A stretch of DNA of 64,000 nt from Mugil cephalus (lineage: Eukaryota > Chordata > Actinopteri > Mugiliformes > Mugilidae): NCBI RefSeq assembly GCF_022458985.1, contig NC_061771.1, positions 20,099,501 to 20,163,500 of the forward strand, read 5' to 3'. Within the stretch, counting starts at the first letter, position 1; the number at the start of each line of letters is the position of its first letter. Made by a program: the position numbers and the translations under genes. Under the pieces are notes generated by a model. The model was not told the DNA's origin. It was given only the letters and a program-made list of their open reading frames with translations, and made no database searches. Below are positions 1 through 12,550 of this stretch, in pieces.

Positions 1-71
1 ATTGAGACCTCTGCAGTCAGGTTATCTCATGTTAGCATTTGTTAGCTTGGTAATTCAGACTATTGTCTATT

Positions 72-285
72 GGTAAATGGTCTTGCTTTTATGTAACGCT
101 TTCCTACCTATTGGTACTTAAAAGCACTTTACAGTCACAGACACATCCACCCATTCGCTCACACATTAAGACGCCAGTGCCACGCAGTGGGAGGTTCAGT
201 GTCTTGCTCAAGGACAAGTCGGCGCATGGCACATTCTGAGGATTGAACCGCTAACAGCCCTTACTACTGAGCCACAGTCTCTCGT
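72..285. repeat. Teleost dispersed repeat in an sdk1 intron
   Basis: Seen: a TAAATGG-type start, then AGCACTTTACAGTCACAG, CACCCATTCGCTCACAC, TTCAGTGTCTTGCTCAAGGAC, GATTGAACC and GAGCCACAG in order. This block order is that of a very common teleost interspersed repeat, recognised from memory. The copy is decayed and shortened. It lies in the intron upstream of the first sdk1 exon in the window; nothing else is seen in bases 1-707. Confidence 0.6.
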
Positions 286-707
286 ATTGTCTCCCACAAG
301 AACCAAATCATCATCACAGTCATGCCTCTTCAAGCCTAATTCACCTCTGTTAGCTTCAAAACATCAACCAATATTGCAAATGCAGCCATAATTATTATAG
401 TGGCTAATTAAGGAATACTTATTTTTACACATACATATCTTCAGTTAGAAGTGTAACTAGAAATAATGGATTTTTACACCTATTTTAAATTTAATTCAAA
501 TTCAAATACAGATACTGGATGCTTTAACCACCCCTACTACAAATGCTCTGGTTCAAATGAATTAATGTCGGTTAAACATCATAATGCAACAAGTCGGCGC
601 ACCTGACTGAAATTTGTGAATTTATTGCAAAACCAAGCAGGTCTTTATGTTGAATTCCTTTTTGTGTGCATCTGTAAATCCCAACCTGTGTGTATTTGCA
701 TCTATAG

Positions 708-3700
708 GCTGAAGCCCTTCACATCTTACAAGTTTCGGATGTTGGCAACCAATGACGTAGGAGACAGCGTTCTCAGCAAAGAGACAGAGGCCGCTACGAC
801 TCTGCAGGATGGTGAGAAACATGAATGTTGATGTATGGGAGAGAGCAAGTGGGAAAACAGGGGCGTGTGTGCATTTGAAAATCTAATACCGTGGGACTGC
901 AGCAGGATGCTCACATGTGTTCTTCCTTTTCTTCTCAACGCTCGCTCTTCTGTTTTCTATCCAGTGCCTGACGAGCCTCCAGTCATTGTCACGGTGAAGC
1001 CGACAACCACTACCTCCGTGCTGGTGCAGTGGAAGGTATTTTCAGGCTTCTTACGCGGTCTTTGATAAACGCAGGACCGCACAACAAAACCATACAGGCA
1101 GAGTCGAGGTTAATTACGCACTTTGAGAGCAAAAGCCCTACAGACTTTCTTTATATGAGTTTGTACTGTGTGTTTGTGTCTGTGGATGTAATTATCATTA
1201 TTTATTGAAGCAGGATAAGTCAGAGGGCAGCAAAGATTGATTGGAACAATTCAGGGCGGCAGAAGCAGACAGTCGTGGGTGTTCGGCTCTTAATGAGTAT
1301 ATACCAGCGGGATAGACGTTGCAGGGCAAGAGGAGTCGTCAGCAATCAGAAACGTCCGACAAAAAAGAAGCAGAGAGAGGGCAGCTATTGGAGAAGATAG
1401 CAAATACAATCCGGTTACTTCACTTCTTGTCGCTCTTCCGTTTGGAAACGTCCTCTCTCATCCTTGGAGCCTTATGTCAAAACAGAAGGAGGCAATGAAA
1501 AAAAAAAAAAAAGAAGAAAGTCACCAGCAATTTCATCAGCCTTTACAAGAGCGCCAAACCCACTGAAGCATCACTTGGTCCGTGTGCAGGTTACAGCCGC
1601 ACCAATCCAGCAGCCCTTTAAAGGAGATAAAATACTGCTCGCATAGCACTCTGCCAGCCTGCCAGTCTGTCCTGTCTGTCACCTTACTACACCAAGAAAA
1701 TGAAAATGAGCTCAGGACTATGAAATCACGGTGGTTGAATTACTAATACTTTTTTTTTTTTTTTTCGTGTTTCCAGCGTCCCAGTGACCAAAGTATCAAC
1801 GGGGTTTTGACCGGGTACAGGCTGTATTACAGAGAGCTCCCAGTAAACACATCCGCTGTCCCCGAAGTAGAAGTCCAGGCAACCAAAAACAACACCACAA
1901 GTGCCCTCATCACAAGTGAGTAGAGTGAATGGGGTCAGCATTTGTTGAGACCTGCCCCCTTTTGGATGTCGAAGGTAACGACGGCAGATTTATTGATTGG
2001 AATTGTTAAATTTTAATATGTGTGGCAGAGACGGAGACAGGAAATGCAGTGAGAAAGGGGGGACACGCTATGTAACATAGGCAGAAATGTTGACGTTACA
2101 GTTTGTGATTTGCACCTTATTCAGCTCCATGAGATTCTTGGGTCTTGTATTTCAGCGGCAGTCAGAGGCAACCTTCTGATGTCTGGCCAATAACCACAGA
2201 TTTCATTGAGGCCGAAGTGACAACCGTTACTGGCAGTTCCACCCAATATAATTTCCTAATGTTAGCTCCATGAAAGCTTGTTCGTTTATTATATTCGATG
2301 CATTCTTCAGATTGCTTTTTTTGTTTTGTGACTGATGCACTTTGCAACAAGAACCCGTTGCAGACCAGGACAGACCTACTGATATCGTCCTACACTCTTA
2401 TGCAGTCGCATCCAGGATAGTACAGAGTTCACTGTTGAAAACAGCACAGAAATCTTAAAATGCTTTAAAAAGTATTGATCCTACTTCAGCCTTCAGCTCT
2501 GAGTCAACACGTGGAGACGTCAGAAACTTGGTATGAGAGCTGTGCTTCGTTACAGATGTTAAGAGTTGTTTCTGGACTATTCCTATAATCACCAACATAT
2601 GGTCCCAGTATATGCACATCGTATCAGACGTGGCTGATTATGGCACAGTTTTCTAATGTCAGGCATTACACAAGTATAAAACAGCAAATGAGTTAGATCA
2701 TATATTCCACCTGCTTAGCAAGGTTGGCTGTATATTGGTGTCTAACGGGTAGCCTTGCCTGCAATTTGTGAACCCACAATATAATGAAAGAGTAGATTTT
2801 CTAATCATGAATACAGCCGTGCGAGGCTGGCACTTTCCAATTCCATTCCATTTATGTGAGGTTTCGAAAATGTTCATAAATGCTCCAAAAGAATAAAAAA
2901 AAAGAGAGAGAGAGAGAGAGAGAAATAGATTTTTTAGATGTTTTCCACATCAGAGACCAGGACTTAAATGTGTAGCCATGAGGAGGCATTGGGCGAATGG
3001 CACTCTTTGGTAAGTTGTTTTCTCATGAGGCCCCCCTCGCTGCACTGTAGCACGGCTGTCATAAAATATTATTATGCGCTGTGCAGCGTGGAGTGCTTTA
3101 TGGTTGACGATCTGCTCGGCTAGATTAGTAGGTGGATGATTCTCTGCCCACCCAAAGTCCAGCAAGTCTGACGAGCATATTGAAACATAAAAGTAAAACT
3201 TCCCTCTTAAAGGCGGCGATTTTATTGAAGGGTTTTTAAATTGCACAATTCATTGTTGATCTTGAAACATTTATTTATTTATTTATTTATCTCCATCCAT
3301 CTTTCTTTCGCTCTTCCCAAGCCAAGAGCACCTTCAAGACGGTGAGCAGTGCCGCGCTAACCGAGTTTGAGTTGACACGTAAGTCATTTGCGGGGGGGCG
3401 GGGGCGTCGCGGACATTCAGCGGCAACAGTAACAGGGATGCCTTGTTTGGTTGCGCACGTCTTTTCACTCACGCATTTTTTTATTATTTCCCTGCAGAAC
3501 TGAAGAAGTTCAAACGCTATCAGATCGTTATGACGAGCTACAACATAATCGGAGAGAGCCCCCCCTCGGCTCCGTTTGAGGTGTCTGTAGGAGAAGCAGG
3601 TAGGTGAAAGCGTGAAAACTGTTGACCTGGATTTAAGCTTGTGACATTGTTTCTTAACCTCTTTCTTAAGATGGGTCTTCAGTAGTTGGCTGATAAGAGC

Positions 3701-6700
3701 AAGCTGCACTGTTAGCTTCTCTTGTGTCTGGGATTTCACCTGGGGACTGAATAGGCTCTCGGCCAATTGCAGGAAACCTGACAGAGTCAGTGTGTAATGT
3801 GCAGCCTCATGATTGGCTCAGCAGCAGTAGGGGCGTGGCCTGATGTGTTCAGGAGGCTTAGATTGACAGGTCTAGTGTGGCGCTCTGTGTGAAACGTTGC
3901 GCTGCTGAGACAGCTCCTGTGTCACTGAATGAGTGACGAGTTGACTTAAAGATAACATCTTCTGCCTCCGTTTATCCCTTTACTAAAATACATTCGATTC
4001 GTGTTAATGTGTTTTTAAAGAAATTTATGGGGGAAAATTTAAAAAACATATTAAAATATCTGATCAACCAAAGATTTTGCGACCCCCTGCAGAACCTCCA
4101 CAGACCTCTGAGGGGTTGCGCACCCCCTGTTGAAGACCTATGCTTCATAGCCGTAGGAAATAACGGCAACAGCGTGTATTTATTCATTCATTCATCGATT
4201 AATTAAGGACCCACACAAACAAGTTCTAAATCTTTCATTGTATCTATTGCATGGTGGTATTCAGCCGCCACTTCCTGAATTTCCTCTCTGTTTAGTCTGC
4301 GCCCTGTCACTCCCGTCCTGCCCTGCGCTCTGTCCATTGCCCCTTAAGTCTCTGAGAGGCTCAGCGTTCTCTAATGAGGACCATGTGTGTGTGTGAGTGT
4401 GTGTGCTTGCGTCCACATCCACGCGTTTGATCTTTCCCAAGGTCAACAATTTTGTGGCGATAGACCAGTCACTGTTTAACTTTCACTAGAGAGTCACAGA
4501 ATGGAACTGTTACAAAGACAGGAGTGCAAATACGTCCTCCTCTATCGCTCTCCCTCACACACCATCCACAAATAAGAATGCGGCGGGACAGATTTGCATG
4601 TTTTGTTAGTGGAACTGGCACATTTCTGTCACAATCTCACACCCCCTCTTCGAAGCCGCCGAAGCTGCATTCGTATTCAGGTGGAGTGTGTAGCTTGTGT
4701 ATGTTTGTAGAGTTTAGTAGGCCGTGCATCTCACATGCCAAGGAGTGAGAGGTGAGGATAAGCAAGCGAAGCAGGAGGGGGGGAGGCTGAAAAGGCTGAG
4801 GGGGGATGATGAAATGGGGTGATATGGCCTTTTCTCTAGCCTCAGGTGCTCACTGCTGAGTGTTCATGCATATGTGTGATACAGTGGAGTAACAAGGCAC
4901 TGCCTTAGGCCCGTTCTAATTGGAAGGGTGGGACGTATCTTCTCTCCTCTCCACTCTAACACCTAGACGTACACACAATCACACACACACACACACAGTC
5001 TAACTATAAATCTCAACCTGCTGCAGCTCCATCCGTGGCCCCTCAGTCCATCCGAGTGTCAGCGGTGTCGCCCTCTATTCTGGAAGTGACCTGGGACACA
5101 CCCCCCCTCGAGACCCAGAATGGACTCATCCAAGGATACAAGGTGACGCACGGGAAAAAAAAGAAGTGCAAAGAAGTATATTCACACACTCCATGTCTGT
5201 ACTTGAAATGTTTCTGCCCTCGTCTTGGAAAGCTTTTATACTGCCACGCCTCCGAGAGAGGGAGAGTTCAGTCGGAGGAATAATCTGAATATCCTTTAAT
5301 GGTTTCAGTATCACTCCTCTGTCTGTCTCGGCCCCCTCAACTCCCCTGTCCCACCCCCTCACTCTTAGTACTTCAAACACAAGGTTATCTGTCCTGCTTT
5401 AGACACATTGATTTCTGCCAGAGCGGAGGGAGGAATGGAGAATAAAGAAGGGAATGTAATATTTGCAGAGCGAAGGAACGAGACGAGCGAGTGATCCCTG
5501 TAGAATCCTGATTAGAGGAGAAGATCGAGGGAATATGTTCAAACTACCAGAGGTGGCTGGACATGGGAAGGGGAGTGTGTGGGGAGGAGGGGTTAAGGAG
5601 ATTAAATGAGAGAATGGGAGCAAAGAAAGACTGTTTAATGAATTTGTAGGTTCTGACTTCTGTTAACCCTCCTACTCTGTTGGGTGAATCGCTCAAGCAG
5701 CCTACATGACTGAAGAGAAACATAATCTTGCAGTGTAGTTTATCTTCCAGAGGCTTGGTAACAGGAATTATCTCATCATAACTAACGACATCAACCAAAT
5801 GTAAAAAGTTGCTTGTTATAAAATGTTCATTTATGGCCACATGGATAAAATGAAGTAATTTTTTATGATAATTGAACATATTTATCTTATTGTCTTGATA
5901 TTTCTGAGATAGAATAGAATAGAATAGAACAGAACAGAACAGAACAGAACAGAACAGAACAGAACAGAACAGAATAGAACAGAATAGAATAGAATAGAAT
6001 AGAATAGAGGTATGGATGACGTATGCATTGACGTCACTGCCGTCTGGGGCCACGCCCTCTGAGTGGTGGAAAAAAATAACACAGTGAAATGTATCAGTAA
6101 ATACAGCGAGACCAGGAAAAATGTGGATTGTCACATCAGATTAAGGTCAACTGGACTCGACAATGATCCACACCAACTAGTATGGATTTGGAAACGTGGA
6201 TTAGCCTCAGTTTCAGTAAATTTTAGGTCATTTCAATTATGATAAATGTAGCTAAATAAAAGATGCTAACGCTAAGAGCTTTACCGAGAAGTAACGTTAG
6301 CCAGACGATACTGTAGCGTCCGACCAGACGTTAAAAGGACGATGAGGAGTGATCACAAATGTTCAGTTTATTGTTTTATTGTTACATGTTGTTGGAACTG
6401 AAATAGTTAAGTTACTGTCGCACGTAACTAACGTTACGCCTCAACAACAACATCGACAAACTTCTGACAGTACATCTGACAACTCTCCAGAGCGGAACTT
6501 AAGAAGTAACTACTAAGGTTTGACTTAATCATAAAATACAGCATAAATTAATATTTCCTGACATAAAATGTGAACCACAACACCAGGTTTCTGTCCCTGG
6601 ATTCCAGTTGTTTCTTCCTAGTGCAGCGACCCATTTACTTCTCTTTTCTTTGGCAGTCGGAGATATCTGTAAAAAATATGGCAATATGGCATGTTTTTCA

Positions 6701-9700
6701 AATCTGTTGGTTCAGTCAGTTGCAAAACAGCCCTTCTCATTTTTTAAATTCATTTTACAATTTAGACGCCATTAAAGCCTGTGTTTCAAACTAATGTGGC
6801 TAATCTCCATGTTCAACTGTCACTCAGTGGCCGTAACCATGGAGACTTCGCTACCTGTGACGTCACGTAAATACCCTCTTTTGGTATTTTATAAATATTG
6901 CACTTGGATTGTGGCAAAAAATAAATAAATAAATAGACAAATAAACATGTACAAACAAATCGGGTAATTGAAATACTGCACTCGGTTGAATGAGATATTT
7001 ATGTGCTTACAGCATCCAACACCTCACTCCTTTAAAAATAGGTCAATAGTAAATAGATGTTCAACAGAAACACTCAAAATATGATCAAGCACCTCTTTGG
7101 CTCAAAACTTCAATCCTGTTTTTCAAGACTAAACGTCCACTCTTCAACTAAAGAAATACCTTGAAAATCTTTTAGGCACTTGATCTGATCAGATGATATA
7201 TGATCATGCTCTTTCATGTCTGCCTCAAACGTCTTTCAGAGTAATGCTGAGCCTCGAACGCTTAAACACAAAATAGATCTGCTAACAGCAGTAAATGACC
7301 TGCACTTTTAACTTAACCATTCCAATAAAGTATCACAAGAGATATTGTCTATTTTCCCATATAACATGCTTCAGACGGAGCTACCTTTTTGTGTGTGCAG
7401 AAATAAATACATTTGTATTTTAAATTGAGCATCTGGATGAGTCAGTATCTCTCATTATTTTAAGAGCCTGTAGAAGGACAGACACGGTTTAATGCTGCCC
7501 TCAAGTGCTGCTCCGAAGCCGATTTGTCCAAGTTTAGAAGTTGTAAATATAGCTCGTGGTGCTTTGTAGTGCTGCCTTTTAGGAATAATAACAAAATGGA
7601 CCTCTTGGTGTAGCTCTTGGCTTTTTTTTTTTTCTTTTTTTTTTTTTTACCTTTTAAACACAACTACACAGAGATGCTTTTTGTTGGAGGAAACACAACA
7701 AAAACAATGTGTGGTGAAAAGCTGAAAAACATTTACATAAATTAACATCTTCTTTGCCTTTAGTTGCTGCTGGAGATCTGAATACTAAAACCCCACACCC
7801 CCTAAAAATGTTGTTTGTGGGAGTAGAGATGTTAGATTTTTACAGGATTAGTTTTACCCGGGAGACGTCGTGTGATTCAGAAAAGACCCCCATGCCTGTG
7901 TTTTGTGTGGCGCATTCACACGGGATAAATAACTCAAGTTTACCATCATTGACATGACAGAGCACATTTTATACATTATATACTTTTTGACAGCTTTAGG
8001 TGATGAGACTATTGATCCCGGGGGGGAATTGGAAACAACCTGGTACCCAAGTATTAAGTATTGAGTATGTATGATCCAGTATGATCAGACCCACCTTTAC
8101 AGATGAACACATCCATTCTTGACTGTACAATTTTGCCATCTGAACGGATAAATGGGTCAGCGACATCTCAATTTTTTACACCTTAACATCTGTCCAAACT
8201 TTGATTTACACCACTGCCTTCATAATTCTTAAGGGACAACAGGGAGAAAAAAGACATAAATCTGACAAAAGTCTTGAAAAAAAAAAAATACCCCACCAAA
8301 TCACAGAGATGCTGATTGGCATTGGATTAGTATTATTGCAGGGCCTCTATGTTAGGGGAAATAGGTGAGGTAATTTGCGGTGTAATTTGTACTTTACAAA
8401 TTACAGATATGGCCAATTCGCACAGGAGACAGCCTCTGTTTGCAGTTATTAGAAATCTCCAGGTGAGACTAGTCTGGTGCGAATGGGGCTTTAGTTACTG
8501 TGATATTTCAGGGTGATACAGTAATAGTCGGAAAGCTGGAAAGTGGCAAGATTACATTCATTTAAAACAAATGAAAACCATCACACGCCAATAACACCTG
8601 CCAGTGTCCCACTTTGTTTCCATATTGATGATCCACGACTGCTGCTCAGAACAATCATCACCCAAAAAAACGCCAGTAGACGCTAGATCTGTCTGTCCTC
8701 AGACCAAAGGCCACAGCTTCATGACGCGACTCCAGACTGACTGACAGAGCTAAGGGACCGTGTACTTCATGATTAGATGCGTGGGTGGTTGATTGTCGCT
8801 GAATGTACGTAGGTTGGACAAAATGTCTATGTGCTGCAGCCGTACAAGTTTTCTGTCAATGTTCCTTTTAAAGCTTAAAGATTTAAGCTTAAAATAAATA
8901 AGAGGTGGCTGCGGCTGCTTCGAGTCCTCATCACTTGAACAGCTCGACTTGTGTAGATACGTTTTCTTTCTCTTTTTTTTCCTGACGCCAATTGTGACCT
9001 CGCTGTTGGTGTCAGACATCAGATGTGGACTGTATGTGTTGGGAAAATCCAACCCTCGAGTCGTCCTTTGTGCCGGATGCGTCTGTTTGAAGCCATGATA
9101 AATATGTCACTCGGTGAAAATGTGTTATTAACCAACCAGTCAAATGTGAAGGTTTCAAAGATTTGCAGGTTTCAAAATCATCAAAAACACGTGGGGCACG
9201 AATGCTGATAAATCAAAGACCTAATAAAGTTTCCTTCCATAATAATCTCAAGCATGCGAGGCGCGCTCTGCAGACAATAGCACCAGATGAAAGATCAAGA
9301 CGGCAGATTATCCACGAATCCCAGTTGCCTCTGTAAAAAAAAAAATAAAACCTTGTAAAACCAGTGGCGAGTGTTAGTGGAAACCTTCCGCTCCCCATTT
9401 AAATTCCCTGAATCATCCACCCCATGATTTTGAGTAAACACGATTAACATGATTTGCAATCCGGTGGGAGGACCTCCGATGCTAATGTGCACTAGTTTTG
9501 TGTTTGTGTCGTGATTCCTGCGCACGACAGCGTTGGAAAACTAGGAAAGGGTCACACTCTGTATAGTTTTCATTCTATTCACATATTTTGAAACAGTAGA
9601 ATGTGTTTAAAAGTCCAATTCTCTGCCTTCCCTGCTCCTCATTCTCATTGCATGTATAATTTGTTATTTAACCGTAACACTAAAAGCTGCAGGCTACGAG

Positions 9701-12512
9701 GTCTTATTATTAATATTGATCAATCAGGGCCCATGTGTCTTCATTACTGACCAATGTCATAAAAGTTAATGGCCATGTCTATGGTTATTGATTCAGTCCC
9801 ATATGAGCATGTTCAGCCTCCCAGTACACAGACTGGATATATATATATGTATATATGTGTGTGTGGGGGTTTATACAGTATATAAATTCATATATATTCA
9901 CATATATATATATTAATTTTAGATTGAATCACAGAAATAATGATGTAAAGCATTCAGGTTTGGGGTTTCAGGCACTTCTGTTGCCAGTCATGATAATATA
10001 ATATTGATACGGTTTTATCATCATCAAATAGAATTTATACGCTTCCTGGAATCTGGTGATCTAAATTTGGAAACTGATCCTCACAATTACGATTCTCCTT
10101 TCCATTTCGAGTTATGGTTTAAAGGAGCTTTTGCACTGAGTGTAGTTGATACATAGTCCAAAGTGTCAAACGTGTGGAAAGTGAAAACCCTCGTACGTCT
10201 AGACTAGACTAGAGCAGCGCTATCTACTTCCAAACCGTCAGCCGCAGAACTAATCCCATCAGATGCCACTTTAAAAACATCAGTAAGCAGCTTGTTTGTC
10301 TGAAACATTTAAGAGACTTCGGGAGCAGATGAGAGGAAGTAAATCACGCATCGAGTTGGCAGAAATTAAGTGAGGGAACGGAGGAGTCATGAGCCGTGTA
10401 ATGTCGTTAGGAGTGACGGGCTTGAGTGTTGTTGACGGCGTCTCCGTCCTGTGGTACAGATCCACTACTGGGAGAGAGACAAGCAGAACCAGAGCGAGAA
10501 GGTGAAGGTGATTTTCGTCCCGGAGACCAGCGTGAACCTGACCAACCTGACCAGCTACACGCCGTATCTGGTCACGCTGACTGCCTTCAACACGGCCGGC
10601 GACGGGCCTCCCAGCGACCCCCGCGGGGCCCGGACCATGCAGTCCGGTAGGAACAGATGACAGTTCTGGATCCTGAAACCCAGACTAACGAGCGTCGTGG
10701 TAAAAGCGTTTCCCCCGTTTCCTGAGTTTGTCATCGTTTGTGTGCCCGCAGCTCCCAGCCAGCCGAGCTACCTGTCCTTCTCCGAGGTGACAGGAGGAAG
10801 CGTCAATGTGTCCTGGGGAGCTCCGCTCACTCCTAATGGACAGCTGGAAGGCTACAGGGTCATCTACCATCCCACCGCACCGGTGCAAGGTGTGCGCACG
10901 ATGCACGCGTACACACACACACGGATGTAGCGTAGCGCGCTGACTTTTAAGCTGACATTTCTCTTCAATCCCCTGCAGGAGTCAGTAAAGTGGTGACAGT
11001 GGACGTGAAAGGCAGCTGGCAGCGGTGGCTGAAGGTCCGGGACCTGACGAAAGGAGTCACGTACAGCTTCGGCGTTCAGGCTCTCACGGTCAGCTACGGA
11101 CCACCCATACAGGCCAACATCACCGCTCAGCCCGTGAAAGGTAGGCGAGGACTGCGCATATGATACGTGGAGGCCAACGCAGTGTCGTACCACTCTAGGG
11201 TACTAGACTGCAGCTGTGATATATATTTTATAATATCAATTATGCTACATATCATTTTTTCTATTAACCGATTCATTATTTAATCCGGGGAGAAAAAAAA
11301 GGCAGTGAAATGTGAAAAAAATGGCCTTTAAAAAACTGTATAAAACGCTCACATTCACAAGGTTTCGGATTGCACTCGTAGGAAACAGGAAAGATACACG
11401 TCTGAGGAGCTGGAATTACCAAATATTTACCATCTTTTCTTCAAGACAAGAGAAATGACAAACTGATTTTGTTTCCAAAAACTAATGTATTTGTTTTTCA
11501 GGGTTAAGAGGTTTACTCAGGTTCACTGTATAATTGGTTTTCAATTTTGATCGCTTGTTACTTGTGGCCTTTAAGCTGCTTCCATGCCCTTTTAATTTGC
11601 CCCCCGGGGGCTGATACATTGATTTGAATTGAATTGAATTGTTGCTTTAATGCCAATAATCTCGGGAAGCCGCGATACATCAACGCGTGTTCCTCTGGCT
11701 TGACAGGCTCCCCTGGGTCACCCATGGAAATGTCCATCTCCAAGACGTCCTCCGAGCTCACCATCCACTGGTCAGAGGGGGACGTCGGCGCGGCACCGGT
11801 GACCGGATACGTCGTGGAGGCTCGTCCTTCAGGTGAGCTCAAACTCGAGCGGTGCGCGCGGGTCAGCCACAGCCCACTCGACGGGCACCTTTTCATCAAG
11901 TGCGCTAATTCTTTTCTGTTAATCAAGAGGCAGCCTAAGTGCCACCACGCGCTAAACAGTTCTGAGCGCAGCTTCCTCCACATTCATTAAGACCTGCTGT
12001 GCAAATCAAGTCAGGCACAATTTTCTAATAAAGATTACCAGAGGTGTAATGCAGACGGTGTACGACGTGTGGGAAATTATTTTCGCACTCTGCAGGAGAG
12101 CCGGTGTCGACTGGGATATCGTTCTCCTACTAGTAATAATAAATATGTCCCTTTTAAAAATAGTAATAACCCTAACATTGATCACTGTCATCACCACGTT
12201 ATCTTAAACGGGATGCAGCGATTTATAATTTCCTTTAAACAAATTCTGACCTCTGTGATGGCCTTTATTTTTTGAAAGGTCCTCTTACTTCTCTTGCTTG
12301 TTGCTTGTCCATTCGATCACTCTCTCTTTGTGTCTCTCTCGGCAGATGAAGGAGTGTGGGATTCCTTCATCAGGCTTCTCCCTCCGAGCAGCAGGTCTGT
12401 TTCGGTGCCGCTGGAGCGCCTGAGGTCGGGGATCAGCTACGAGTTCAGAGTCATCGCCATGAATCGCTATGGTTACGGGCAGCCGAGTACACCCTCTGCT
12501 GCTCTCGCTGGT

Positions 12513-12550
<38 letters not shown>

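Larger units (their letters stand above)
5143..10459 (+). other. sdk1: Large sdk1 intron (5.3 kb)
   Basis: Runs between the two exons of one FnIII domain (5027-5142 and 10460-10646). It holds a pentanucleotide array at 5911-6008, a full copy of a dispersed element at 6016-6875, poly-T and A-rich runs near 7620-7650 and 8278-8288, and a short TA/GT-rich stretch at 9835-9920. No further exon or RNA gene was seen. Confidence 0.7.

Noticed and set aside
1464-1646. 60-codon plus-strand frame in an sdk1 intron
   Set aside because: Contains a poly-A tract, has no splice borders in phase with the neighbouring exons and no domain pattern.
3287-3766. 159-codon minus-strand frame
   Set aside because: Antisense across two sdk1 exons and their introns; no domain pattern.
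5911-6008. CRISPR-like array
   Set aside because: Five-base tandem units without spacers in a vertebrate intron; a simple satellite.
5544-6134. 196-codon minus-strand frame
   Set aside because: Half of it is translation of the AGAAT/AGAAC satellite; the rest has no family pattern.
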